From assembly GCA_004297775.1 (NCBI GenBank), contig SCUE01000004.1:148915-212914 (forward strand): a stretch of DNA of 64,000 nt. Direction: 5' to 3'. The translations under genes were made by a program, and so were the position numbers. This stretch comes from Chloroflexota bacterium (lineage in GTDB: Bacteria; Chloroflexota; UBA6077; FW602-bin22). Position 1 is the first letter of the stretch, and each line of letters starts with the position of its first letter. The notes beneath the pieces were generated by a model. The model ran no database searches and had not been told where the DNA came from. It saw only the letters and a program-made list of their open reading frames with translations. Positions 16,306 through 23,778 of this stretch are shown here, piece by piece.

Positions 16306-17216
16306 TGGCGGCGCGCGAGCGGTCCGATCTGTCACTGGACGCGCCGCGGCACCTGCGCGTCCGTCACGTGACGCATTTCGACTACAGCGACGAAATCATC
16401 GATACGACGATGGAGTTGCGGCTTCGCCCGATCGATGGCGATGGACAGCGTCTCGTGAGCTACAACCTCGTAATCGATCCGCGAACGTCGGTCCGCGGCT
16501 TTGCCGATCCATCCGGCAACTGGGTCGACACATGGAATTACGGCGGACTCCATCGCGCCATCACGATCGCGACAGAATCGGTCGTCGAGACCGGACTTCC
16601 ACGACTGAACGGGCCGCCGCCACCGCTGTCGATCGGCGAGGACTTCGCAATGCGCCGATTCGATGGCCCGATCCTCGATCTGCCGCTCGTGCGGGCGATC
16701 GCCGATCGACGCCCAGACCTGGCGAGCCTCGACGGTCTCGACGCGATGACGGCGGACATCCACGATCGCTTCGAATACCAGCCGAGCGTGACTCACGTGC
16801 ACTCCACGGTCGCGGACATCGTCGCGCACGGGCGCGGCGTGTGCCAGGACTTCGCCCATCTCTGGATCGCCGCCTGCCGCGCGCGCGGGATTCCGGCGCG
16901 CTACGTCAGCGGCTACATCCGTAATACGGTACCGATCGACGGGGCGCCGCGACCTGGCGCGTCGCATGCCTGGGGCGAAGCTTGGCTACCAGGCTCGGGC
17001 TGGCTCGGCTACGACCCGACGAACTGGTCGATCGAAACCCGCGGTCGCGTTCGCGCCGACCATGTGCGGGTCGCGACCGGCCGAGACTATCGGGACGTGC
17101 CGCCAACGCGCGGAATCTATCGCGGGACTGCCCGAGAATCGCTCTCTATCAGTGTCACCGTTATGGATCTCGACGCGGTCTCATCGCAAGCGCCGGAGCC
17201 GTTCGGACGGCGATAG
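16305..17216 (+). CDS. Transglutaminase-fold cysteine protease-like protein
   Basis: A 303-residue protein with a bacterial transglutaminase-like N-terminal domain (LRVRHVTHFDYSDEIIDTTM) followed by a transglutaminase core. The catalytic triad is visible as the Cys in GRGVCQDFAHLW, the His in GASHAWGEAW and the Asp in LGYDPTN. Bacterial proteins of this type are usually considered peptidases or amidases rather than crosslinkers. The ATG at 16305 overlaps the stop of the alpha-E gene (TGATG); GTG 16302 is an alternative. It is the third gene of the conserved ATP-grasp operon and may reverse or process its product. Confidence 0.92.
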   Translation: MAARERSDLSLDAPRHLRVRHVTHFDYSDEIIDTTMELRLRPIDGDGQRLVSYNLVIDPRTSVRGFADPSGNWVDTWNYGGLHRAITIATESVVETGLPRLNGPPPPLSIGEDFAMRRFDGPILDLPLVRAIADRRPDLASLDGLDAMTADIHDRFEYQPSVTHVHSTVADIVAHGRGVCQDFAHLWIAACRARGIPARYVSGYIRNTVPIDGAPRPGASHAWGEAWLPGSGWLGYDPTNWSIETRGRVRADHVRVATGRDYRDVPPTRGIYRGTARESLSISVTVMDLDAVSSQAPEPFGRR

Positions 17217-17241
17217 ACGCTCCGCCGCCCCGACGCCATCG

Positions 17242-17267
17242 CCAGCCCCTCCTTCGAGTGGGGCTGG
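17242..17267. terminator. Convergent hairpin terminator
   Basis: An 8-bp stem, CCAGCCCC/GGGGCTGG, with a 10-nt loop lies between two convergent genes (ends at 17216 and 17278). No long T-run follows, as is common in high-GC genomes. Confidence 0.6.
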
Positions 17268-17277
17268 TTCATAGGGT

Positions 17278-18117
17278 CTAGACCGCTCCCGGGACCGCGC
17301 CGGCGGAGGTTTCCGGCGCCAATACCGACGCCGCCGCCGACCGCGTGAGCGACAGCGATTGCACTCGCACCTGAACGGTCTCGATCGTCGCCTCCATCGA
17401 CGACGGCGACGCCGCGGCCGAGTCGCCGCGACCGAGCGCCTCCAGGGCGTGGCCGAGCCGGTCGAGCACAAGGCTCATCTTGTTGGTCGCCTCGGCGGCC
17501 AAGCCCGCCAGATCACCGATGCCGGCGTCTTGTTCCGGCTTGACGCTATCGAGCAATTCGATGAGTGAGCGCAGGCTGTCGAGGATCGCCGGTCCCGGCT
17601 TCGGCGGCACCGGTAGCCGCGGGGACCCGGCCGGTGGCAGGACGACCTCGCCATCCGCGCCAGTCGGTGGTTCCTCCGACATCGACGCACGCATTTCTTC
17701 GATCGTGAACGACATGTTGAAACTCTCGAACTCGACGATACCCTTATCGGTCGCGATGCTGCCGCGCGTCGCATCGACGTGCAGATCGACGCTGAGCGAA
17801 TGCCCCTCCGCCGAGCGGCGTCCATTGGCGCCAACATTGAGGCCCAGGGCGCTCAAATCCAGGCTGAGGTCGAACGACGTCTGACTCGTTCCGCTTCGCT
17901 CCAATTGATCGAAGATCGAACGAGCCATTTCGGAGATCTGCGCGACGAGGCCATCCGGCATCGCCTCGGCCGGCTTCAACGCTGTCTGCGCAATGGCCGG
18001 CCACTGGGATCCGGCGCGCGAGGCCATGGCATCGCGGGCATCGCCCTTGCCAAGTTGACGAAACAAACTGGCGACATTCTGGGCACCGTTGGGAATCCCC
18101 GCCACGGATACCATCAT
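17278..18117 (-). CDS. Uncharacterised protein, about 280 residues
   Basis: The family is not recognised. There is no signal peptide or TM segment. It contains a stretch with alternating beta-like pattern (SFDLSLDLSALGLNVGANG and IVEFESFNMSFTIEEM), a Pro-rich linker (PRLPVPPKPGP) and a helical C-terminal half. Two adjacent ATG codons (18117 and 18114) follow an excellent GAAGGAG site, so the longer frame to 18195 is not needed. It stands alone between a convergent operon and a divergent HAD gene. The GC3-rich codon use supports a real gene. Confidence 0.7.
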   Translation of the reverse strand: MMVSVAGIPNGAQNVASLFRQLGKGDARDAMASRAGSQWPAIAQTALKPAEAMPDGLVAQISEMARSIFDQLERSGTSQTSFDLSLDLSALGLNVGANGRRSAEGHSLSVDLHVDATRGSIATDKGIVEFESFNMSFTIEEMRASMSEEPPTGADGEVVLPPAGSPRLPVPPKPGPAILDSLRSLIELLDSVKPEQDAGIGDLAGLAAEATNKMSLVLDRLGHALEALGRGDSAAASPSSMEATIETVQVRVQSLSLTRSAAASVLAPETSAGAVPGAV

Positions 18118-18318
18118 TCGACTCCTTCGCGATCGCCGCGATTCCGTCCGCGACGTCGGCGGTCGTTCCGCCGTTCTTTCAGACATGATCGGCACACCTA
18201 GGGGATTCCTTTAGCGCGTGATCGTGCCAGTTCACGAGCGGTGGACGGGCTTTGCGAGAGGCGATGGCTTGTTGTCGGCACTGAGGCGCCGCGACCCGGC
18301 GCCGCCATAGACCCGATC

Positions 18319-18996
18319 GTGCCAGAATCCACGATCGTGAATGGCTCGACCGGTCCACTTGTGTTCGATCTGGACGGCACACTGATCGACAGCCTGGGCG
18401 GCATCGCCGCGACGTGTCGCGTCGCCTGTCGCGCAATCGGCGCGCCTGAGCCGACGGACTCAGTCGTCGTACCGTTGATCGGGCTGCCACTCGCGGAGAT
18501 GATGCGATGCGCGCTGCCACCCGATATCGAGGCGGAGCGCGTCACGGAATCGGTCGTGATCTACCGATCGCGCTTCGATGACGTCGCGCTGCCGATGACG
18601 AAGCCGTTTCCTGGCGTAGCCCGGCTACTTGGCGATTGGGCGCGACAGAACCGTCCCCTGGCGGTCGCGACCAGCAAATCGATCGCGGTCGCCGAGCGCG
18701 TCCTGGCGTACGCCGATCTTCGACGCCATTTCACCGTCGTGTGCGGTGGCGACGAGGTCTCGCGCGGCAAGCCAGCCCCAGATCTCGCCCATCTCGCGCT
18801 CGATCGACTCGGCGCGACCCCTGATCGCGCGATCGTCGTTGGCGACACCGCCCACGACATGCGGATGGCGGTCGCGGCTGGCGTTCGCGCGATCGGAGTC
18901 ACCTACGGCGCCCACGATCGAGCAACCCTTCTCGAATCCGGCGCTCACGTCACGATCGACCGGTTCGACGACCTCGCAAAGCTCTTCGACGGCTGA
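18319..18996 (+). CDS. HAD superfamily phosphatase, phosphoglycolate phosphatase-like
   Basis: A HAD-IA hydrolase of about 225 residues with all four motifs: LVFDLDGTLIDS (nucleophile and acid Asp), VATSKS, RGKPAPD and VVGDTAHDM. An alpha-helical cap lies between motifs I and II, as in phosphoglycolate phosphatase and related sugar phosphatases. The start is uncertain: GTG 18319 or GTG 18337 leave a few residues before motif I, while the frame stays open back to an ATG at 18241 with no ribosome-binding site. Its last base is 45 bp from the convergent metallo-beta-lactamase-fold gene. Confidence 0.85.
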   Translation: MPESTIVNGSTGPLVFDLDGTLIDSLGGIAATCRVACRAIGAPEPTDSVVVPLIGLPLAEMMRCALPPDIEAERVTESVVIYRSRFDDVALPMTKPFPGVARLLGDWARQNRPLAVATSKSIAVAERVLAYADLRRHFTVVCGGDEVSRGKPAPDLAHLALDRLGATPDRAIVVGDTAHDMRMAVAAGVRAIGVTYGAHDRATLLESGAHVTIDRFDDLAKLFDG

Positions 18997-19041
18997 CGGG
19001 TCAAGGCTTGGTCGCCGGTCTGGTCCGCGACGACCAGACCT

Positions 19042-19803
19042 CTACACAACCAGCGGCGGCGGCATCCCGAGGCGGGCGGCGATGGCGGCGGCCGAACGCG
19101 CGTGGCGGCGCCCGTCGCGTAGCGACATCGTCAGATGCCCCGGGAAGAGCGCGTCCCATTCCAACTCGGCCAGATGCTCGACGGTCGCGGCCGTGTCGGT
19201 CGGCGAACAGTCCCAGGTGTTCTGCAGCGACACGCGCCCGCCGTAGAACAGCGCATCGCCGCCGAATAGGCAAATTCGCAGCGACGTGGCCATGAGAAAT
19301 GAGAGATGCCCGGCGGCGTGGCCGGGCGTCGCGATCGCGCGCAACGTCAGATCGCCGACGCCGACGCGCTCGCCATCGACCAGGGCGCGATCGACCGGGC
19401 ACGGAGCGAACTCGAAATCCAGCGGATAGATCCCAGCCAGACGCGCAACGTGGACGCTCGTCGCCGCCTCGTCGCCCGATCGCAACCACGGCGCGCATTC
19501 AGCACTCGCATACACGCGCGGCGCAATCCCAATCAGTTCCGCCAACGCGGCGCGCAAGGGACCGGCCCCGGCTGCGTGATCGCCGTGCGCGTGGGTGATG
19601 AAGATGTGGCGAACTCGGCGTGGGTCGAGCCCATCGCCTCGCAGGTTTTCGATCAGCGCCTCGACCGCCCGGCCGCCACCGGCGTCGATCAGCGCAATCT
19701 CCTCGCCGCCATCGACGGCGTAGACGTGGCAGTCATGGTCGTCGGTCAAACCGAATCCGAGTCGGCCACTTGCGACCAGATGCACCCGCTCGACCAGACG
19801 CAC
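19042..19803 (-). CDS. Metallo-beta-lactamase-fold hydrolase
   Basis: A 253-residue MBL-fold protein. The metal-binding motif THAHGDHAAG is followed by ATPGHAAGHLSF, LFGGDALFYGG and LFPGH, giving the complete set of His and Asp ligands for a dinuclear zinc or iron site. It is glyoxalase-II-like in pattern, but the length and termini do not identify a substrate. The start codon is GTG at 19803. It is convergent with the HAD gene and may be a stand-alone unit. Confidence 0.88.
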   Translation of the reverse strand: MRLVERVHLVASGRLGFGLTDDHDCHVYAVDGGEEIALIDAGGGRAVEALIENLRGDGLDPRRVRHIFITHAHGDHAAGAGPLRAALAELIGIAPRVYASAECAPWLRSGDEAATSVHVARLAGIYPLDFEFAPCPVDRALVDGERVGVGDLTLRAIATPGHAAGHLSFLMATSLRICLFGGDALFYGGRVSLQNTWDCSPTDTAATVEHLAELEWDALFPGHLTMSLRDGRRHARSAAAIAARLGMPPPLVV

Positions 19804-19901
19804 GCCGGCACGTTAGCACAGACCGGCGTTGGCTTCGAATCGCGCGAGCGATGTCGCCCCGCCGGCCGGCGAAACGAGCCCGCTTCGACGCCCCCGCGGC
19901 G

Positions 19902-20870
19902 CTACGCCGATTCGCGCACCACCAGAATCGGTCGCAGCAGACCCCGAGGCACCGTCTCACCATCCAACAGCGCCGCGACTGCCAGGCGCGCCATCTCGTC
20001 GGCCGGTTGCGCGATCGTCGTCAATGGCGGAAACGTCGCGCGCGCCTGTGGCACGTCGTCGTACCCAACGACCGCGATATCGCCGGGAACCGAGCGCCCG
20101 GATTCGGCAATCGCCGCGAGCGCCCCGATCGCCAGCGCATCGGTGCAACAGAACAGAGCGTCAGTCCGCCGATCGAGCGCGCCGCGCGCAATTGCAGCGC
20201 CATCGACGAAACCGAAAGACCGCGCCGAAACGACTCGCGCATCCACGTTCTTCGGCAATGCGCCGAGAAACCCCGCCACGCGCCGCTCGACGTGCTCGAA
20301 TCCAGGCGGACCCGCGATCACCACGCAGTGACGGCACCCGCGAGCGACCAGACGCGACGCCGCGAGCCGCCCGCCCTCGTCGTTGTCGATCGCGATCGCG
20401 CGACCGATCCATCCCCGCGGCACGCGATCGATCAGCACGAGCCGATCGGCCAACTGTTCGATTTGACGGGGAAGATCCGACGCGACATCGGCCAGGCAGG
20501 CGATCACGCCGGCCGCGCGCTGTGCGATGAACGCGTCCAGGTGGCGTGTCTCGCGGTCGCGATCCTCGGCCGCGTTGCCGATCAGCACCGTGTAGCCACG
20601 CGCAAAGGCGGCATCTTCAATCCGGCGGGCAAGATCGGCGAAGAACGGATTCGAGGCGTCCGGAACGAGCAGTCCAATCGTGCCGCCTCGTCCCGAGCTC
20701 AGCGCCGCCGCGACTGGATCGCGCCGGTAGCCGAGATCGGCAATCGCCTGTACGACGCGCTGACGCCGGTCCGCGCTGACCCGACGCGGACCATCGTTCA
20801 GGACGTACGACACGACGGCTGTCGAGACGCCGGCCGCGCGGGCAACGTCGTTTCGCGTAATCGGACTCAT
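19902..20870 (-). CDS. LacI family transcriptional regulator, divergent from ino1
   Basis: A 322-residue LacI/GalR-type regulator. The N-terminal helix-turn-helix (TRNDVARAAGVSTAVVSYVL) and hinge helix (DPVAAALSSGR) are followed by a periplasmic-binding-protein-like sugar-binding domain (TIGLLVPDASNPFFADLARR to VVGYDDVPQA). It is transcribed divergently from the inositol-phosphate synthase gene across a 65-bp gap that contains a perfect 14-bp palindrome, so it probably controls itself and ino1. In corynebacteria and mycobacteria a LacI-type protein, IpsA, controls ino1 in response to inositol. Whether this one is orthologous or an independent solution cannot be told from here. Confidence 0.93.
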   Translation of the reverse strand: MSPITRNDVARAAGVSTAVVSYVLNDGPRRVSADRRQRVVQAIADLGYRRDPVAAALSSGRGGTIGLLVPDASNPFFADLARRIEDAAFARGYTVLIGNAAEDRDRETRHLDAFIAQRAAGVIACLADVASDLPRQIEQLADRLVLIDRVPRGWIGRAIAIDNDEGGRLAASRLVARGCRHCVVIAGPPGFEHVERRVAGFLGALPKNVDARVVSARSFGFVDGAAIARGALDRRTDALFCCTDALAIGALAAIAESGRSVPGDIAVVGYDDVPQARATFPPLTTIAQPADEMARLAVAALLDGETVPRGLLRPILVVRESA

Positions 20871-20904
20871 CGAATGGTGGCGCGCGTACCCATCGAATCG
20901 CTAT

Positions 20905-20918
20905 TCTACGCGCGTAGA
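20905..20918. promoter_or_regulatory. Palindromic operator between LacI-type regulator and ino1
   Basis: TCTACGCGCGTAGA is a perfect 14-bp palindrome with a central CG, as LacI-family sites have. It overlaps a leftward -10 candidate, TAGAAT (complement of 20903-20908), and a rightward one, GTAGAT (20914-20919). Bound protein would therefore block both promoters. Confidence 0.7.
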
Positions 20919-20935
20919 TCAGTCAGGAGGAACCG

Positions 20936-22054
20936 ATGTCTCGCAAAGTGCGCGTCGCCATCATCGGCGTAGGAAACTGCGCCTCGTCGCTCGTCCAGGG
21001 TGTCCACTTCTATCGCGACGCGGCCGACGACACGCCCATCCCCGGTCTCATGCACACGCGGCTCGGTCCCTACCACGTCGGCGACATCGAGTTTTCGTGC
21101 GCCTTCGACATCGACCGGAACAAGGTTGGCAAAGACCTCTCCGAGGCGGTCTTCGCGCCGCCGAACAACACGGTCAAGTTCACGGATGTGCCTTACCTGG
21201 GCGTGCCGGTTCTTCCCGGGACGCTCCACGACGGCGTCGGCCGGTACACGGCCGATCTCGTCCGGCCCGTCAGCGTGCCGGGCGTCGATGTCGCCCGCGT
21301 CCTGCGCGACACCAACACGGACGTCGTCGTGTCGTATCTGCCGGTTGGTTCCGAGATCGCGACGCGCTACTACGTCGAGCAGGTTCTCGCCGCGCGATGC
21401 GGCCTCGTCAACTGCATTCCCGTGTTCATCGCTCGCGAGAACGAGTGGCAGCGTCGCTTCTACGACGCCGGCGTTCCGATCGTCGGTGACGACATCAAGA
21501 GTCAGGTCGGCGCGACGATCGTCCACCGCATGCTGGCGCGCCTCTTCGCCGATCGCGGCGTGCAGCTCGATCGCACCTACCAACTGAACTTCGGCGGGAA
21601 CACCGATTTCATGAACATGCTCGAGCGCGACCGCCTCGAGTCGAAGAAGATCTCCAAGACGAACGCGGTCACGAGCCAGCTGGACATCGATCTGGCGCCG
21701 GAGAACGTGCACGTCGGACCGTCCGATCATGTGCCGTGGCTGCACGACCGCAAGTGGTGCTACATCCGCATGGAGGGCACGACTTTCGGTAACGTGCCGC
21801 TCAACGCCGAAGTGAAGCTCGAGGTATGGGACTCGCCAAATTCGGCCGGCGTCGTGATCGACGCCGTGCGCTGCTGCAAGCTCGCGCTCGATCGCGGCTT
21901 GCGCGGCGCGCTCACCGCGCCATCGGCTTACTTCATGAAATCGCCGCCCGAGCAGCTTCGCGACGATGTCGCGCGCGACCGCGTCGAGCGGTTCATCGAC
22001 GGCGTCGACGTCGAGGTCGCAACCGGACGCGAATTGGTCGCCGCCGGCCGCTAG
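20936..22054 (+). CDS. ino1: Myo-inositol-1-phosphate synthase
   Basis: A 372-residue enzyme that converts glucose 6-phosphate to 1L-myo-inositol 1-phosphate with bound NAD, the first step to inositol lipids and other inositol compounds. The NAD motif is [17 protein letters not shown]. Core signatures include [35 protein letters not shown] and [12 protein letters not shown], close to the short mycobacterial/archaeal-type synthases. AGGAGG lies 5 nt before the ATG. Its stop overlaps the convergent small membrane protein gene by 4 bp. The downstream glycosyltransferase region makes a phosphatidylinositol-based glycolipid possible, but no PI synthase was recognised in the window. Confidence 0.96.
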   Translation: MSRKVRVAIIGVGNCASSLVQGVHFYRDAADDTPIPGLMHTRLGPYHVGDIEFSCAFDIDRNKVGKDLSEAVFAPPNNTVKFTDVPYLGVPVLPGTLHDGVGRYTADLVRPVSVPGVDVARVLRDTNTDVVVSYLPVGSEIATRYYVEQVLAARCGLVNCIPVFIARENEWQRRFYDAGVPIVGDDIKSQVGATIVHRMLARLFADRGVQLDRTYQLNFGGNTDFMNMLERDRLESKKISKTNAVTSQLDIDLAPENVHVGPSDHVPWLHDRKWCYIRMEGTTFGNVPLNAEVKLEVWDSPNSAGVVIDAVRCCKLALDRGLRGALTAPSAYFMKSPPEQLRDDVARDRVERFIDGVDVEVATGRELVAAGR

Positions 22055-22383
22055 CCCGCCTTGCCTCTGGTCGTCGCGACGAGCTCAAAGCCGGCGACGA
22101 CGACCAGAGCACCGAGGAACGTCGGCACGATCTCGACGCCGAACAGGGCAGGTCCCAGCGCCGGCAGGAGAGCCGATCCGAGCCACCCGCCGACGACGCC
22201 GGCGCCAATAGCGCCGAGGAATCCATACGGCAGACGACCCGGCACGACCATGTCGGCCAGACCGCCGATCAGCCCGGCCAGTCCGAGCTTGATCGCGAGC
22301 CCGATCGACCAGAATGCGAGCATCGTGCCGGCGGCCATCAAGACCATCAGAACGATGAGTGCGATTGCCAGTGGCGCCATCAC
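22051..22383 (-). CDS. GlsB/YeaQ/YmgE-like small membrane protein
   Basis: A 110-residue, very hydrophobic protein with three to four TM segments. The glycine-rich stretch [13 protein letters not shown] and [13 protein letters not shown] resembles the transglycosylase-associated GlsB/YeaQ/YmgE family, whose role in stress is poorly known. A TATACA box (complement of 22391-22396) lies 7 nt before the GTG at 22383, suggesting a leaderless message; ATG 22380 is the alternative start. Confidence 0.7.
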   Translation of the reverse strand: MMAPLAIALIVLMVLMAAGTMLAFWSIGLAIKLGLAGLIGGLADMVVPGRLPYGFLGAIGAGVVGGWLGSALLPALGPALFGVEIVPTFLGALVVVAGFELVATTRGKAG

Positions 22384-22471
22384 GTCGTCATGTATAGCGC
22401 GTCGGAAGCCTTGCGCGTGCCGGCGGAACCTGTCACCATTGGCAGCAGTCTCGGCCGGGGGCGCAAATGTC

Positions 22472-22708
22472 TTGACCCAGGGCGTTCAATCTGGCCGGCT
22501 TGAGCCGGCCGCAACTCACGGCATCGACCACGCCGTAACGGCCTGCTACACGTGTACGCAGTGGCGTGAGTGTCTCGTTTTCATCAGCGACTCAGGCATT
22601 CGGATCGCGCTCTGCGCCGCCTGTCTGCCATCCACGGTCGACGAAGCCGTCGCCACGCGATCGCCACCGCGCGGAGACGGTCGCGTCCCCGTCGCGGCGA
22701 ATCGCTGA
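22472..22708 (+). CDS. Possible small zinc-ribbon-like Cys protein
   Basis: An approximately 78-residue frame with strongly GC3-biased codons and a Cys pattern CYTCTQWREC, then CAAC 17 residues later (C-x2-C-x5-C and C-x2-C), as in small zinc ribbons. The only nearby in-frame start is TTG at 22472 with CGGGGG upstream, and a perfect 7-bp stem-loop (22493-22510) lies just inside it. The family is not recognised. It ends 2 bp from the convergent stop of the next small gene, which supports both as real units. It could instead be the tail of a decayed gene. Confidence 0.45.
   Translation: MTQGVQSGRLEPAATHGIDHAVTACYTCTQWRECLVFISDSGIRIALCAACLPSTVDEAVATRSPPRGDGRVPVAANR
22493..22510. other. Perfect stem-loop GGCCGGC-TTGA-GCCGGCC
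   Basis: A 7-bp all-GC stem with a 4-nt loop at the start of the possible small Cys protein. It could be a terminator without a U-tract or an RNA element affecting initiation. Confidence 0.5.
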
Positions 22709-22710
22709 GG

Positions 22711-22830
22711 CTACTCGGGCGGTGATTCGCGGCGGAAGATCAGGAGATAGATCATTCCGAGGATCGTGAGCGAGAAGAGCACCACGGCCATTGCATCGAA
22801 GGAATCGAGCGTCATCGCTGTCTGCCGCAT
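22711..22830 (-). CDS. Small single-TM protein (39 residues)
   Basis: A short frame starting ATG at 22830 with CAGGGA upstream: MRQTAMTLDSFDAMA, then one hydrophobic helix (VVLFSLTILGMIYLLIF) and a charged tail RRESPPE. The composition is that of a bitopic membrane peptide. No family is recognised. It lies divergent from the five-gene glycosylation operon and convergent with the Cys protein. Confidence 0.5.
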   Translation of the reverse strand: MRQTAMTLDSFDAMAVVLFSLTILGMIYLLIFRRESPPE

Positions 22831-22889
22831 TATCGTCCCTGGCACGAAACCGCGCGCGCATTCGATCGCGGCGCGCAGAGGAGAGGGCG

Positions 22890-23774
22890 TTGGCACGGTC
22901 GCCGCGTCGATCGCCTAGGCCGGGCCGCGGACGGCGGCGTCCGGCCGTCGAAGAGCCGACCGACGAAGGCGCCGTCCTCGATCAGTTCGAATTGCCCGCC
23001 GAAACGGCCGATTTACCGATATCACTTGGCGAGCGGCAGAAGCGACGCGATCTCCTCATCCTCGGCGGCCTGACGCCGATCGTCGTCCTCGGCCTGATTG
23101 GCTTCATCCTGCTTCTCAGCAGCCAGTTCGTCAAACCCGACCCGAATTCTCGCGCCGAGATCACGCGCGCGGCCGCCGAATCATCGGCGCGTCGCGCCAC
23201 TCCGACGATCGCGGTCGTCGTCGAGCCAATCGATCCCACGCGATTGAACGCCGGCGTCGTCGAGAAGCCGCCGGCGTTCAGGTGGCCGGAGGTCGAGGAC
23301 TGGAAGTTCATCGCCAGCCCCGGCAAACCGGACGAGCAGGCCGAGTACACGCCGTTGATCGCATCGACCGACCTTCGGCGACTCGTCGCGGCCGCGTCGG
23401 TCGGCGTCACGCGCCACGGCACGGCCGACCAGGCCAAGGGTGCCGCCAAAGAACTGGCCAAGTCGTATCCGTTGCGCTCGTCGTCCGCCAACGTCCTGGG
23501 GATCGAGGCCTACTTCGGGTTCATCCCCGACGACAGTGGCTTCGGCCTCGCGACGAGTCACGAAGTGTACCGCATCCACATCGAGCTGACCGCCGCGACC
23601 GGCCCGATCAAGCCCGAGCAGCGGGCCGATTTCGAGTACCACACCCTCCATCTGGCCGACCACATCGCCCGGCGGGTACAGGAGACGCTGACTTCGGCGT
23701 TCCGGACCGGCGTCGAGGCGCAACTCACGCACTATCGCGATCACATCGGCCGTCGCCTGCCGGGCGGGCGTTAG
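22890..23774 (+). CDS. Bitopic membrane protein of unknown function
   Basis: A 294-residue protein. It has a basic N-terminus (RSPRRSPRPGRGRRRP), an acidic stretch, one TM segment at about residues 55-75 (LILGGLTPIVVLGLIGFILL), then an extracytoplasmic domain of about 215 residues. The start is TTG 22890 after AGAGGAGAGG; an upstream ATG at 22791 would overlap the divergent small gene. It is the first gene of a tight operon (4-bp gap to the tandem glycosyltransferase), so it may be part of the glycan assembly machinery. The family is not recognised. Confidence 0.7.
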   Translation: MARSPRRSPRPGRGRRRPAVEEPTDEGAVLDQFELPAETADLPISLGERQKRRDLLILGGLTPIVVLGLIGFILLLSSQFVKPDPNSRAEITRAAAESSARRATPTIAVVVEPIDPTRLNAGVVEKPPAFRWPEVEDWKFIASPGKPDEQAEYTPLIASTDLRRLVAAASVGVTRHGTADQAKGAAKELAKSYPLRSSSANVLGIEAYFGFIPDDSGFGLATSHEVYRIHIELTAATGPIKPEQRADFEYHTLHLADHIARRVQETLTSAFRTGVEAQLTHYRDHIGRRLPGGR

Positions 23775-23778
23775 CCGA

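Noticed and set aside
18220..18325. Direct repeat GATCGTGCCAG at 18220-18230 and 18315-18325
   Set aside because: Two copies of 11 bp in a genome rich in GATCG words are not convincing as a binding site without conservation.
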